Shown piece after piece: positions 56,786 to 64,000 of a stretch of 64,000 nt of DNA. This DNA is from Vagococcus lutrae (lineage in GTDB: Bacteria; Bacillota; Bacilli; Lactobacillales; Vagococcaceae). The DNA is taken from contig NZ_NGJW01000001.1 of the NCBI RefSeq assembly GCF_003987555.1, forward strand, positions 280,185 to 344,184, written 5' to 3'. A program made the position numbers and the translations under genes. The stretch's first letter is position 1. The number at the start of each line of letters is the position of its first letter. The notes beneath the pieces were generated by a model, which saw only the letters and a list, made by a program, of their open reading frames with translations, made no database searches and had not been told where the DNA came from.

Positions 56786-58871
56786 TGTCTTTCGCAACGG
56801 CCGGTCATTTGCCTCTTATTACTTTAGCAGTACGTTTTCCATTATGATATTTTTTCTCGTTTCCACCATTGCTCATCATCCGATGTTAAAAAAAGAAATC
56901 GATACACTTAGTTATGATCCCATCTCATTACTAACTGCCGCAGCTTTTGGTGTGGCTCAAGTTGTCATTATTTTAATGTCGATTATCTTCTTAGGTTACG
57001 CCTTCAATATTTTTATCAAAAGTCGAGAACAAGATTTGGCAACCTATCTCATTTTAGGTATGTCGCCTTATAAATTAAAAATCATGCTCATCGCAGAAAA
57101 TATGATAATCGCCTGCGCTAGTTTCATAAGTGGTATTAGTATCGGCTTACTCTTTACGAAATTTCTTTTTCTTATCGCTCAAACAGTATTGCTACTAGAG
57201 CAACCATTAACGATGTATTGGCCACAAGCCTCTTTTAACAGGACGCTAAAGGTTTATGGAACGCTTTTTTTCATCATTACGATTGTCACCTTAATTCGAC
57301 TGAAATCAAAAAAATTAAATCTCATTCTTCAAACACAGGGAGCAATGGCGCCACCTCCAAAACATTCTTGGTTGCTAGGTATAACCAGCTTACTATGTAT
57401 AGGCGTCGGTTATCGACTCGTGTGGGAATTTGTTAATCAAGATTATTATGCTTACCCACTCTTATTACTTATGGGCGTGTTAATAACGATTTTAGGAACC
57501 TACCTTTTTTTCAAACAATTTACTATTCTCGTTTTATCACGCATTAAAAAACATCCATCTATTTATCGTGGACGCTATCTATTAGTTATGAATCAATTAC
57601 TTTATCGTATTAAAGATAATGCCAATATGTATTTTTTAATTGCTACTTTCGCTGCCATCGCTTTTGTCGCAACGGGAACGACACTTTCCTTAAACGGCTC
57701 TGAATTTGCTGGCCAAACAGAACTCTCATTTGCTTATACTTATCAGTATCAGCAAGATAAGACACGACCAGACGTTTCAAAACTCCATGAGCAAAATATT
57801 GACATTATCGAACAAGAAATAAAAAAAGCTGGCTATGATTATATCAAACAAACACCTGATACACGAATCATCGTAACTTTTACCGATGACTCAACAGATA
57901 CTCCTACGTCTATGCCTTATCAGGTACTCTCTTTATCGACTTACAATGAAATGGCGCGTTTCAAAAAAGAAGAAACGCTATCTTTGAAATCTGATAATGA
58001 GCTTTATCTCATGACTGGAACTGCTTTCGAACACGATGAAACCTCAAAAATCGTCCCTTTGAATCACGTTTCCCATCAAACCATTTATTACCAAGGAAGC
58101 TCTCAAAAAATGACCGTACACCCTAGAAATCATGACTATCGTTTTGAATGGGTCAACCCCACTGTGATAGTCACCGATAAAATGTACGAAGAAATCTCAC
58201 AACGTTATTTGGCTTCGACAGACAAGCAAACAGAGACGCTATCAGCGCCGACAGAGCATCTCACGCTGATACATTTTAATGAATGGCAACAAGCGGCAAA
58301 CGTTTATCACGCAGTAGAAAAAAAATTAGGAACAAAATCTAGAGAAATCAATCAAAAACTCGACCTACTTTATAACAAAACACAAGGACATCAATTATTG
58401 ACATCAAAAGAATCACAACAACTACAACAGCTTGAGCAACAATCGTTTAGCCTCTCTTCTTTATATTTCACTTGGCTGACACTCAAGCAAACAAACGGAT
58501 TGATTCTTATCGTGAGCTTTTTACTCGGTGCCGTCTTTTTTGTTTTTGCTGCAAGTATTAGTTACTTCAGACTATTTGGTGGCTTAAAAGAAGAGGCTGA
58601 CTACTACCAAACTTTGTATTTCATTGGCGTCGGGCCTACTGAACAAAAAAGAATCGTGTCTATTGAACTATTTTTAATGTTCTTTTTACCATTAATTATT
58701 GCGACGTCCCATTTCACTATGGCCACTTTCGCTTTAAAAAGATTACTTGGTGCCACCACACTGGTAAAACCCTGGCTTCAAGTAATCATGTGGTACTTCT
58801 TTTTCCAATCACTCTTCTTTTTCTTTTCACGACGTCGTTACTTATTTCATTTAAAAACTTATGCAAAATAA
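56757..58871 (+). CDS. ABC transporter permease, BceB/VraG-like FtsX family
   Basis: The 704-aa protein has the BceB-type layout: about ten membrane helices with a large extracellular domain of about 200 residues (about 300-560) between helices 7 and 8, and FtsX-like segments at both ends. In this family the extracellular domain recognises peptide antibiotics or their lipid II-linked targets. No histidine kinase or response regulator lies next to it, which is unusual, though an upstream BceR-like box suggests control by an unlinked two-component system. Substrate unknown. Confidence 0.82.
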   Translation: MTFRQLIFRNVFRNGRSFASYYFSSTFSIMIFFLVSTIAHHPMLKKEIDTLSYDPISLLTAAAFGVAQVVIILMSIIFLGYAFNIFIKSREQDLATYLILGMSPYKLKIMLIAENMIIACASFISGISIGLLFTKFLFLIAQTVLLLEQPLTMYWPQASFNRTLKVYGTLFFIITIVTLIRLKSKKLNLILQTQGAMAPPPKHSWLLGITSLLCIGVGYRLVWEFVNQDYYAYPLLLLMGVLITILGTYLFFKQFTILVLSRIKKHPSIYRGRYLLVMNQLLYRIKDNANMYFLIATFAAIAFVATGTTLSLNGSEFAGQTELSFAYTYQYQQDKTRPDVSKLHEQNIDIIEQEIKKAGYDYIKQTPDTRIIVTFTDDSTDTPTSMPYQVLSLSTYNEMARFKKEETLSLKSDNELYLMTGTAFEHDETSKIVPLNHVSHQTIYYQGSSQKMTVHPRNHDYRFEWVNPTVIVTDKMYEEISQRYLASTDKQTETLSAPTEHLTLIHFNEWQQAANVYHAVEKKLGTKSREINQKLDLLYNKTQGHQLLTSKESQQLQQLEQQSFSLSSLYFTWLTLKQTNGLILIVSFLLGAVFFVFAASISYFRLFGGLKEEADYYQTLYFIGVGPTEQKRIVSIELFLMFFLPLIIATSHFTMATFALKRLLGATTLVKPWLQVIMWYFFFQSLFFFFSRRRYLFHLKTYAK

Positions 58872-58906
58872 AAGACGTTTCTAGCTTAGCTAGAAACGTC
58901 TTTTTT
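58867..58906. terminator. bidirectional terminator after the BceAB-like operon
   Basis: AAAGACGTTTCTAGC/GCTAGAAACGTCTTT stem, 3-nt loop, with A and T runs on either side. Confidence 0.88.
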
Positions 58907-59225
58907 ATTTAAGTCTAACTGCCGTACCGCTACACGTCACCATTAACATACCATTATCTGAGCCAAGCACTTCATAGTCCATTTTAGAACCAATCACTGC
59001 ATCAGCACCTAGGTAAGCAGCACGCTCACCCATTTCCGCCAAGGCTTCCTCTCTGGCTTGCAACAATTCCTTTTCATACCCTTTAGAGCGTCCACCAAAC
59101 ATGTTACGGAACCCTGCTCCCATGTCTTTAAACATATTGATTCCGGTAATGACTTCTCCAAAAACAATGCCTTCATACCCTACAATTTCTTTCCCTTTAA
59201 TTTTGTCTGTTGTAGTAATAATCAC
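58905..59225 (-). CDS. YbjQ/UPF0145 family protein
   Basis: The 106-aa protein is a YbjQ-type small domain ([21 protein letters not shown] at the N-terminus, ADAVIG in the middle). Such proteins form pentamers and have no established function. The start is GTG at 59225 with AGGAGG 7 nt upstream. Single-gene unit. Confidence 0.88.
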   Translation of the reverse strand: MIITTTDKIKGKEIVGYEGIVFGEVITGINMFKDMGAGFRNMFGGRSKGYEKELLQAREEALAEMGERAAYLGADAVIGSKMDYEVLGSDNGMLMVTCSGTAVRLK

Positions 59226-59304
59226 TCAATCTCCTCCTAACATTCTATTTACAGTTATTATAGCAAAGAGAGATGATTGAAACATCCGACTTGAGAACCA
59301 TTTA

Positions 59305-59934
59305 TTAAGAACGGAAGAAAGGATTTGTTTCGATTTCTTTACCAATCGTCGAAGCACCGCGATGCCCTGGATAGACAGCATAGTCTTTTGGCAACGTGAA
59401 CAGTTCAGATTTGATTACTTCTAACAACTGTTTGCCGTCTCCAAATGGTAAATCAGAGCGCCCCACACTCCCAGCGAATAATGCGTCACCACTAACCACA
59501 AAGCGAGCTTCTGGGAAAATAAAACTCACACTCCCTGGAGAGTGTCCTGGCGTATGAACCACTTTAAACGTCATGCCACCTAACGTATAATCTTTAAGTT
59601 CAAATTCATGCTCTGCAGGTGCCACTACGATATCTTTCATTCCCGGATGTCTTCCAGAAAGATTTAACGTCGGATTGCCTAACCATTCTTGTTCGATTGG
59701 ATGGACATATACTGGAATATCATAGGTATGACGAATCGTTTCCACTGCACCGATGTGGTCATAATGCGTATGTGTTAATAATATCGCAACCGGCTTTCGC
59801 CCTAGCTCTTCTACTATACGCTTAATTTCTACCTCATCCTCACCTGGATCTACTATCAACATCGATTCGTCATTGTAAATAAAATAACAGTTTTCTTCAA
59901 CTGGTCCTGTTACTAATTGTTTAATTTCAATCAT
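59305..59934 (-). CDS. MBL-fold metallo-hydrolase (YqgX/glyoxalase II-like)
   Basis: The 209-aa metallo-beta-lactamase-fold protein has the zinc motif THTHYDHIG (about residues 55-63), HTPGHSPGS and GDALFAGSVGR. It resembles the YqgX/GloB-like small hydrolases, which cleave thioesters such as S-lactoylglutathione-type substrates. Substrate is not certain for Gram-positive members. AAAGGAG precedes the ATG. Confidence 0.9.
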   Translation of the reverse strand: MIEIKQLVTGPVEENCYFIYNDESMLIVDPGEDEVEIKRIVEELGRKPVAILLTHTHYDHIGAVETIRHTYDIPVYVHPIEQEWLGNPTLNLSGRHPGMKDIVVAPAEHEFELKDYTLGGMTFKVVHTPGHSPGSVSFIFPEARFVVSGDALFAGSVGRSDLPFGDGKQLLEVIKSELFTLPKDYAVYPGHRGASTIGKEIETNPFFRS

Positions 59935-60058
59935 TTTTATCGACTCCTTTTCTACTCCTTCAGTATAACTAATCTACACAATTCTTGCCAATCATTTTAT
60001 TCTCCTTAAAGGATATGCTATGATAAATAGAGTATTCACAAGAAAGGAAGAGGGTTTC

Positions 60059-60508
60059 GTGGGTAAAGATATTCAAGATTATTTAGACAAGGGCATTAAA
60101 GGCGCGCCTGAGTTGAAACCGCATGAAAAAAAACGCTATTTAGGAGAATTTGAAGAGCGTATTCTACTAGCTATTCAAAACAAGGAAATGACCTCTACTG
60201 CAGCACAAAAACATGCCGAAGAAGTCATTTTGGCACAACCCGGACATGCTTTAAAAATAAACAGCAGTGCACCAACTAAGGCACGGATGGCTTTTATAAA
60301 AATCGCACAGAAACATGACGTCCCGTTTACTATCATTCAAACAGACCAAAATGAGTTGGATGCTATTGGTGTCGTTTACGTAGCAGATACCGCCGTCAAC
60401 TATCCAGATTTTTTATATCAATCATCTAAAACGACCACCACTTCATATCTCAACCAAAAAGAAAATCACACAACCAAGACGACTAGCTTTTTTGAACGCT
60501 TCAAATAA
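60059..60508 (+). CDS. YueI family protein (DUF1694)
   Basis: The 149-aa protein matches the YueI family, with no known role; no signal peptide or membrane helix is seen. The start is GTG at 60059 (GGAAGAGGG upstream). A longer frame from the ATG at 60020 is rejected because that ATG lies inside a -10-like TATGAT (60019-60024). Confidence 0.8.
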   Translation: MGKDIQDYLDKGIKGAPELKPHEKKRYLGEFEERILLAIQNKEMTSTAAQKHAEEVILAQPGHALKINSSAPTKARMAFIKIAQKHDVPFTIIQTDQNELDAIGVVYVADTAVNYPDFLYQSSKTTTTSYLNQKENHTTKTTSFFERFK

Positions 60509-60538
60509 AGACATCAACGTGTGTCTTTATTTTTTTTG
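60504..60538 (+). terminator. terminator of the YueI-like gene
   Basis: AATAAAGACA/TGTCTTTATT stem with 8-nt loop followed by a T run. It overlaps the stop codons of two convergent genes. Confidence 0.78.
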
Positions 60539-61648
60539 CGGATATAGTGGCAAAGTCATCACATCATACTCGTGAGGGGCTAGCCCCGTCATGGTAATCC
60601 CTAATAAACGAATAGCTAATGATTGCGTCTCAATTGTCATACTTTCCCAAATCTCTTTAGCTAGATAGAACAAATCTTCTTCTCGATGAATAAAATACGG
60701 TAAACTGCGCCGTTTTGTCACCGTTTCAAACTCACTATTTCTCACTTTTAAAACGATAATTTGACCGTGTAACCTATTTTTACTTAAATGTTGTGCGAGT
60801 AAATAAGCAATTTCACGTAATTTCACCATAACCTCTTCCTCCGTTCTTAACGGCGGATTAAATGTCCGTTCACGACCTAAAGATTTACGCTCGCGATTAG
60901 GATTAACAGGACGATTGTCCACGCCTCTAACTCGGCGATACAAATGATAGCCCATCTTACCAAACTCTTGAATCAACCTCATTTCTTCCCATTGATATAA
61001 ATCTTCTCCAGTGAAAATCCCACGCTCATGCATGCGTGGTAGCGTCTTTCTTCCGACTCCTTGGAACTTATCAATCGGTAATCCACGTAAAAAAGAAACT
61101 GCTTCATCTGGCAAGACCACCGTTTGACCGCGTGGTTTTTGATAATCCGAAGCTAACTTAGCAATAAATTTATTATAACTAACACCAGCTGAACAGGTTA
61201 AGTGTAATTCTCGCCAAATATCTCGTTGAATCAACGTCGCAATTTTAATCGCACTAGTACTCCCTATTTTGTTTTCAGTAACATCTAGATATGCTTCATC
61301 AAGCGATAGTGGTTCAATCATATCCGTATAGCGATGAAAAATAGCATGAATCTTCGCAGAAACTTCACGATAATAATTTAAATCTCCTTTTACAAAATTA
61401 GCATGCGGACAGAGTTCATACGCTTTTTGTGCGCTCATAGCAGAATGTATCCCATACTGTCGTGCTTCATAATTCGCCGTTGTAACGACACCACGACCAT
61501 TGGTTTCTTTTGGATGACGAGCAATAACAAGCGGTTTCCCTCTTAATTCTGGACGATCTCGTTCTTCAATCGACGCATAAAAAGCATCCATATCGATATG
61601 AATAATTTTACGAGTAGTATCATTTTTTAAAGGAATTCGTATTTCCAC
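60527..61648 (-). CDS. dinB: DNA polymerase IV (Y-family)
   Basis: The 373-aa Y-family polymerase has IDMDAFYAS (catalytic Asp), LSLDEAYLDV with the second Asp-Glu pair, a thumb and a little-finger domain. It performs error-prone bypass of damaged DNA. The GTG at 61648 is chosen because AGGAGG lies 9 nt upstream; the GTG at 61666 would contain the ribosome site. Single-gene unit adjoining the tRNA operon terminator. Confidence 0.95.
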   Translation of the reverse strand: MEIRIPLKNDTTRKIIHIDMDAFYASIEERDRPELRGKPLVIARHPKETNGRGVVTTANYEARQYGIHSAMSAQKAYELCPHANFVKGDLNYYREVSAKIHAIFHRYTDMIEPLSLDEAYLDVTENKIGSTSAIKIATLIQRDIWRELHLTCSAGVSYNKFIAKLASDYQKPRGQTVVLPDEAVSFLRGLPIDKFQGVGRKTLPRMHERGIFTGEDLYQWEEMRLIQEFGKMGYHLYRRVRGVDNRPVNPNRERKSLGRERTFNPPLRTEEEVMVKLREIAYLLAQHLSKNRLHGQIIVLKVRNSEFETVTKRRSLPYFIHREEDLFYLAKEIWESMTIETQSLAIRLLGITMTGLAPHEYDVMTLPLYPQKK

Positions 61649-61726
61649 CGTCGCTGCCCTCCTCACTATATCTTAGATTGTAACTCTTCCCTCTATTATA
61701 CCACGAACATTCGTTCTTATAAAATC

Positions 61727-61758
61727 AAAAAAAAGACACTAACCATTGTTAGTGTCTT
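61727..61758 (-). terminator. terminator of the rRNA-tRNA operon
   Basis: AAGACACTAAC/GTTAGTGTCTT stem, 4-nt loop and a T run on the minus strand, directly after the last tRNA gene. Confidence 0.9.
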
Positions 61759-61759
61759 A

Positions 61760-61831
61760 TGACCCGTACGGGACTCGAACCCGTGTTACCGCCGTGAAAG
61801 GGCGGTGTCTTAACCGCTTGACCAACGGGCC
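61760..61831 (-). tRNA. tRNA-Glu (TTC), distal copy
   Basis: Full 72-nt cloverleaf on the minus strand, anticodon TTC within CTTTCAC. Identical in sequence to the copy at 62457-62528. Confidence 0.97.
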
Positions 61832-61840
61832 TTAAAAAAA

Positions 61841-61928
61841 CGGAGAAGGAGGGATTTGAACCCTCGCGCCGGTTTCCCGACCTACACCCTTAGCAGGGGC
61901 GCCTCTTCAGCCTCTTGAGTACTTCCCC
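61841..61928 (-). tRNA. tRNA-Ser (GCT)
   Basis: 88-nt tRNA with long variable arm, anticodon GCT. Present only in the distal block of the duplicated tRNA segment. Confidence 0.96.
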
Positions 61929-61931
61929 AAA

Positions 61932-62005
<74 letters not shown>

Positions 62006-62032
62006 CAAGAAAATTTATTGTGATTACAATAA

Positions 62033-62103
62033 AGCGGGTGACGAGAATCGAACTCGCGACAACAGCTTGGAAGGCTGTAGTTTTACCACTAAACTACACC
62101 CGC
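62033..62103 (-). tRNA. tRNA-Gly (TCC), distal copy
   Basis: 71-nt cloverleaf, anticodon TCC. Same sequence as the copy at 62641-62711; the spacer to the Ile gene is also nearly identical. Confidence 0.97.
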
Positions 62104-62114
62104 ACCTTACCAAA

Positions 62115-62187
62115 TGGCTCGGGACAGAATCGAACTGCCGACACACGGAGCTTCAATCCGTTGCTCTACCAACTGAGCTACCGAGCC
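62115..62187 (-). tRNA. tRNA-Phe (GAA)
   Basis: 73-nt cloverleaf, anticodon GAA. Present only in the distal block of the duplication. Confidence 0.97.
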
Positions 62188-62191
62188 GAGA

Positions 62192-62264
62192 CGGTTCCGA
62201 CGGGAATCGAACCCGCGATCTCCTGCGTGACAGGCAGGCATGTTAACCCCTACACCACGGAACC
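62192..62264 (-). tRNA. tRNA-Asp (GTC), distal copy
   Basis: 73-nt cloverleaf, anticodon GTC. Same sequence as the copy at 62722-62794. Confidence 0.97.
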
Positions 62265-62266
62265 AA

Positions 62267-62339
<73 letters not shown>

Positions 62340-62350
62340 ATATTTTTAAA

Positions 62351-62440
62351 AGGAGGATGAGGGATTCGAACCCCCGCACGCTTTTACACGCCTGACGGTT
62401 TTCAAGACCGTTCCCTTCAGCCAGACTTGGGTAATCCTCC
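62351..62440 (-). tRNA. tRNA-Ser (TGA), distal copy
   Basis: 90-nt tRNA with long variable arm, anticodon TGA. Same sequence as 62882-62971. Confidence 0.97.
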
Positions 62441-62456
62441 ATATTATAATTATAAA

Positions 62457-62528
62457 TGACCCGTACGGGACTCGAACCCGTGTTACCGCCGTGAAAGGGC
62501 GGTGTCTTAACCGCTTGACCAACGGGCC
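62457..62528 (-). tRNA. tRNA-Glu (TTC), proximal copy
   Basis: 72-nt cloverleaf, anticodon TTC; last gene of the shorter duplicated block. Confidence 0.97.
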
Positions 62529-62538
62529 TTATTTATTA

Positions 62539-62612
<74 letters not shown>

Positions 62613-62640
62613 CAAGAAAATTTTATTGTCATTACAATAA

Positions 62641-62711
62641 AGCGGGTGACGAGAATCGAACTCGCGACAACAGCTTGGAAGGCTGTAGTTTTACCACTAA
62701 ACTACACCCGC
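62641..62711 (-). tRNA. tRNA-Gly (TCC), proximal copy
   Basis: 71-nt cloverleaf, anticodon TCC. Confidence 0.97.
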
Positions 62712-62721
62712 ATAAAATAAA

Positions 62722-62794
62722 CGGTTCCGACGGGAATCGAACCCGCGATCTCCTGCGTGACAGGCAGGCATGTTAACCCCTACACCACGGAACC
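62722..62794 (-). tRNA. tRNA-Asp (GTC), proximal copy
   Basis: 73-nt cloverleaf, anticodon GTC; directly followed by the Gly gene, where block A has Phe in between. Confidence 0.97.
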
Positions 62795-62796
62795 AA

Positions 62797-62869
<73 letters not shown>

Positions 62870-62881
62870 ATATTTTTAAAA

Positions 62882-62971
62882 AGGAGGATGAGGGATTCGA
62901 ACCCCCGCACGCTTTTACACGCCTGACGGTTTTCAAGACCGTTCCCTTCAGCCAGACTTGGGTAATCCTCC
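62882..62971 (-). tRNA. tRNA-Ser (TGA), proximal copy
   Basis: 90-nt tRNA with long variable arm, anticodon TGA. Confidence 0.97.
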
Positions 62972-62987
62972 GTATTATAATTATTAA

Positions 62988-63061
62988 TGGACCTTGTAGG
63001 ACTCGAACCTACGACCGAACGGTTATGAGCCGTTTGCTCTAACCAACTGAGCTAAAGGTCC
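62988..63061 (-). tRNA. tRNA with CAT anticodon, probably tRNA-Ile2 (lysidine-modified)
   Basis: 74-nt cloverleaf starting GGACCTTTAGCTC with anticodon CAT. Sequence and position (after Met, before Ser-fMet-Asp) match the B. subtilis trnB gene for Ile2, whose C34 is changed to lysidine by TilS to read AUA. An automatic call may be Met. Confidence 0.8.
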
Positions 63062-63081
63062 AAGTTCTAGCTAAATCAAGA

Positions 63082-63155
63082 TCGCGGCGGAGGGGATCGA
63101 ACCCCCGACCTCCCGGGTATGAACCGGACGCTCTAGCCAGCTGAGCTACACCGCG
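63082..63155 (-). tRNA. elongator tRNA-Met (CAT)
   Basis: 74-nt cloverleaf with GTGTAGCTCAGCTGG and anticodon context TTCATAC, typical of the Firmicute elongator tRNA-Met. Confidence 0.9.
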
Positions 63156-63167
63156 TAATTATAAAAA

Positions 63168-63241
63168 TCGGGAAGACAGGATTCGAACCTGCGACCCCTT
63201 GGTCCCAAACCAAGTGCTCTACCAAGCTGAGCTACTTCCCG
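63168..63241 (-). tRNA. tRNA-Pro (TGG)
   Basis: 74-nt cloverleaf, anticodon TGG. Confidence 0.97.
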
Positions 63242-63256
63242 TATACCTTTGTTAAA

Positions 63257-63330
63257 CGCACCCAAGAGGAGTCGAACCCCTAACCTTCTGATCCGTAGTC
63301 AGACACTCTATCCAATTGAGCTATGGGTGC
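63257..63330 (-). tRNA. tRNA-Arg (ACG)
   Basis: 74-nt cloverleaf, anticodon ACG, normally read as ICG after deamination by TadA. Confidence 0.97.
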
Positions 63331-63351
63331 ATCAGTGATATATCATCACTA

Positions 63352-63437
63352 TGCCGAGGACCGGAATCGAACCGGTACGGTAAAAACTTACCGCAGGATT
63401 TTAAGTCCTGTGCGTCTGCCAGTTCCGCCACCCCGGC
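63352..63437 (-). tRNA. tRNA-Leu (TAA)
   Basis: 86-nt tRNA with long variable arm, anticodon TAA. Confidence 0.96.
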
Positions 63438-63460
63438 TTGTTTTAATATTGCTATTAAAA

Positions 63461-63532
63461 AGCGGAAAACGGGGTTCGAACCCGCGACCCCCACCTTGGC
63501 AAGGTGGTGTTCTACCACTGAACTATTTCCGC
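63461..63532 (-). tRNA. tRNA-Gly (GCC)
   Basis: 72-nt cloverleaf, anticodon GCC. Confidence 0.96.
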
Positions 63533-63537
63533 AAAAA

Positions 63538-63610
63538 TGCCGGCTAAAGGACTTGAACCCTCGACCCTCTGATTACAAATCAGATGCTCTACCAACTGAG
63601 CTAAGCCGGC
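63538..63610 (-). tRNA. tRNA-Thr (TGT)
   Basis: 73-nt cloverleaf, anticodon TGT. Confidence 0.97.
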
Positions 63611-63622
63611 GCTTTCCTAAAG

Positions 63623-63704
63623 TGCGGGTGAAGGGACTTGAACCCCCACGCCGTTAGGCGCTAGATCCTAAATCTAGTGCGTCTGCCAATTCCGCCACAC
63701 CCGC
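63623..63704 (-). tRNA. tRNA-Leu (TAG)
   Basis: 82-nt tRNA with variable arm, anticodon TAG. Confidence 0.96.
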
Positions 63705-63716
63705 ATCGTTTTATAA

Positions 63717-63789
63717 TGACCCGTACTGGGCTCGAACCAGTGACCCTCTGATTAAAAGTCAGATGCTCTACCAACTGAGCTAACGAGTC
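63717..63789 (-). tRNA. tRNA-Lys (TTT)
   Basis: 73-nt cloverleaf, anticodon TTT. Confidence 0.97.
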
Positions 63790-63794
63790 ATAAA

Positions 63795-63867
63795 TGGAGG
63801 TTAACGGGTTCGAACCGCTGACCCCCTGCTTGTAAGGCAGGTGCTCTCCCAGCTGAGCTAAACCTCC
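63795..63867 (-). tRNA. tRNA-Val (TAC)
   Basis: 73-nt cloverleaf, anticodon TAC; first tRNA after the 5S gene. Confidence 0.97.
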
Positions 63868-63882
63868 AGATAAAAAACACAA

Positions 63883-63998
63883 GCGTGGCAACGTCCTACT
63901 CTCACAGGGGGCAACCCCCCACTACCATCGGCGCTAAGAAGCTTAACTACTGTGTTCGATATGGGAACAGGTGTATCCTTCTTGCTATCGCCACCACA
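63883..63998 (-). rRNA. rrf: 5S ribosomal RNA
   Basis: About 116 nt on the minus strand with the Firmicute 5S start TGTGGTGGCGATAGC, the conserved loop CCCATATCGAACACAG and a 3' end complementary to the 5' end. It is the 3' end of an rRNA operon whose 23S and 16S genes lie beyond the right edge. Confidence 0.95.
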
Positions 63999-64000
63999 CT

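Noticed and set aside
60020..60058. ATG at 60020 as start of the YueI-like gene
   Set aside because: It lies within a TATGAT -10 box, and a better-placed GTG follows at 60059.

Overview
The window looks like part of the chromosome of a low-GC Gram-positive bacterium of the Lactobacillales, most likely Enterococcaceae (an Enterococcus or Vagococcus relative). The grounds are AT-rich DNA, strong AGGAGG-type ribosome binding sites with frequent TTG/GTG starts, an LPXTG sortase-anchored protein, a Rex repressor, CIRCE-controlled groESL, a PTS-linked DhaKLM dihydroxyacetone kinase with DhaQ/DhaS, a glycerol kinase carrying the PTS-phosphorylatable His232, and a large Bacillus-like tRNA array behind an rRNA operon. 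The genus is an inference. Most genes lie on the minus strand, co-oriented with the rRNA/tRNA operon at the right edge.

Layout. 1-1776: partial GH36 alpha-galactosidase, divergent from an AraC-type regulator. 1797-6429: an HsmA-family membrane protein with a strong double-operator promoter, and a 1361-aa surface-anchored double nucleotidase. 6657-13046: a compact five-gene operon encoding a MalX-like PTS permease, an aspartase/adenylosuccinate-lyase-family enzyme, a malic enzyme, a class II fumarase and an RpiR-type regulator. This is the most novel-looking system here. Its enzymes suggest uptake of a conjugate that the lyase splits to give fumarate, which then runs through malate to pyruvate. 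13221-36617: mainly housekeeping genes (aldo/keto reductase, adenosine deaminase, groESL, rex, ABC-F ATPase, LacI regulator with a small partner gene, nrnA, ytoI-like regulator, MFS pump, RNase J, ABC exporter, SWIM/SNF2 helicase, acyltransferase, trmN6, GIY-YIG protein, YfcC transporter). 36820-41690: glycerol/dihydroxyacetone cluster dhaK-dhaL-dhaM-gldA-dhaQ with convergent dhaS, and a recognisable DhaS-type operator. 41761-45046: a NUDIX hydrolase overlapping a PLD-helicase-DUF3427 fusion, a possible defence or repair pair. 45169-49972: TraX-family protein, deoR-deoC and ahpC-ahpF with a perfect PerR box. 50211-54219: glpD-glpF-glpK. 54593-61648: thiolase, a BceAB-like ABC transporter with a BceR-like box, UPF0145 protein, metallo-beta-lactamase-fold hydrolase, YueI-like protein and DNA polymerase IV. 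61727-63998: 24 tRNA genes downstream of a 5S rRNA, containing a tandem duplication.

Functional links. Glycerol can be used by two routes encoded within about 18 kb: GlpF/GlpK/GlpD (phosphorylation then oxidation) and GldA/DhaKLM (oxidation then PTS-dependent phosphorylation). The fumarate/malate operon, the glp operon and the dha genes all carry visible carbon-source control signals (cre-like sites or a DhaS operator). Oxidative stress (PerR-ahpCF), heat shock (HrcA-groESL) and redox control (Rex) are also represented.
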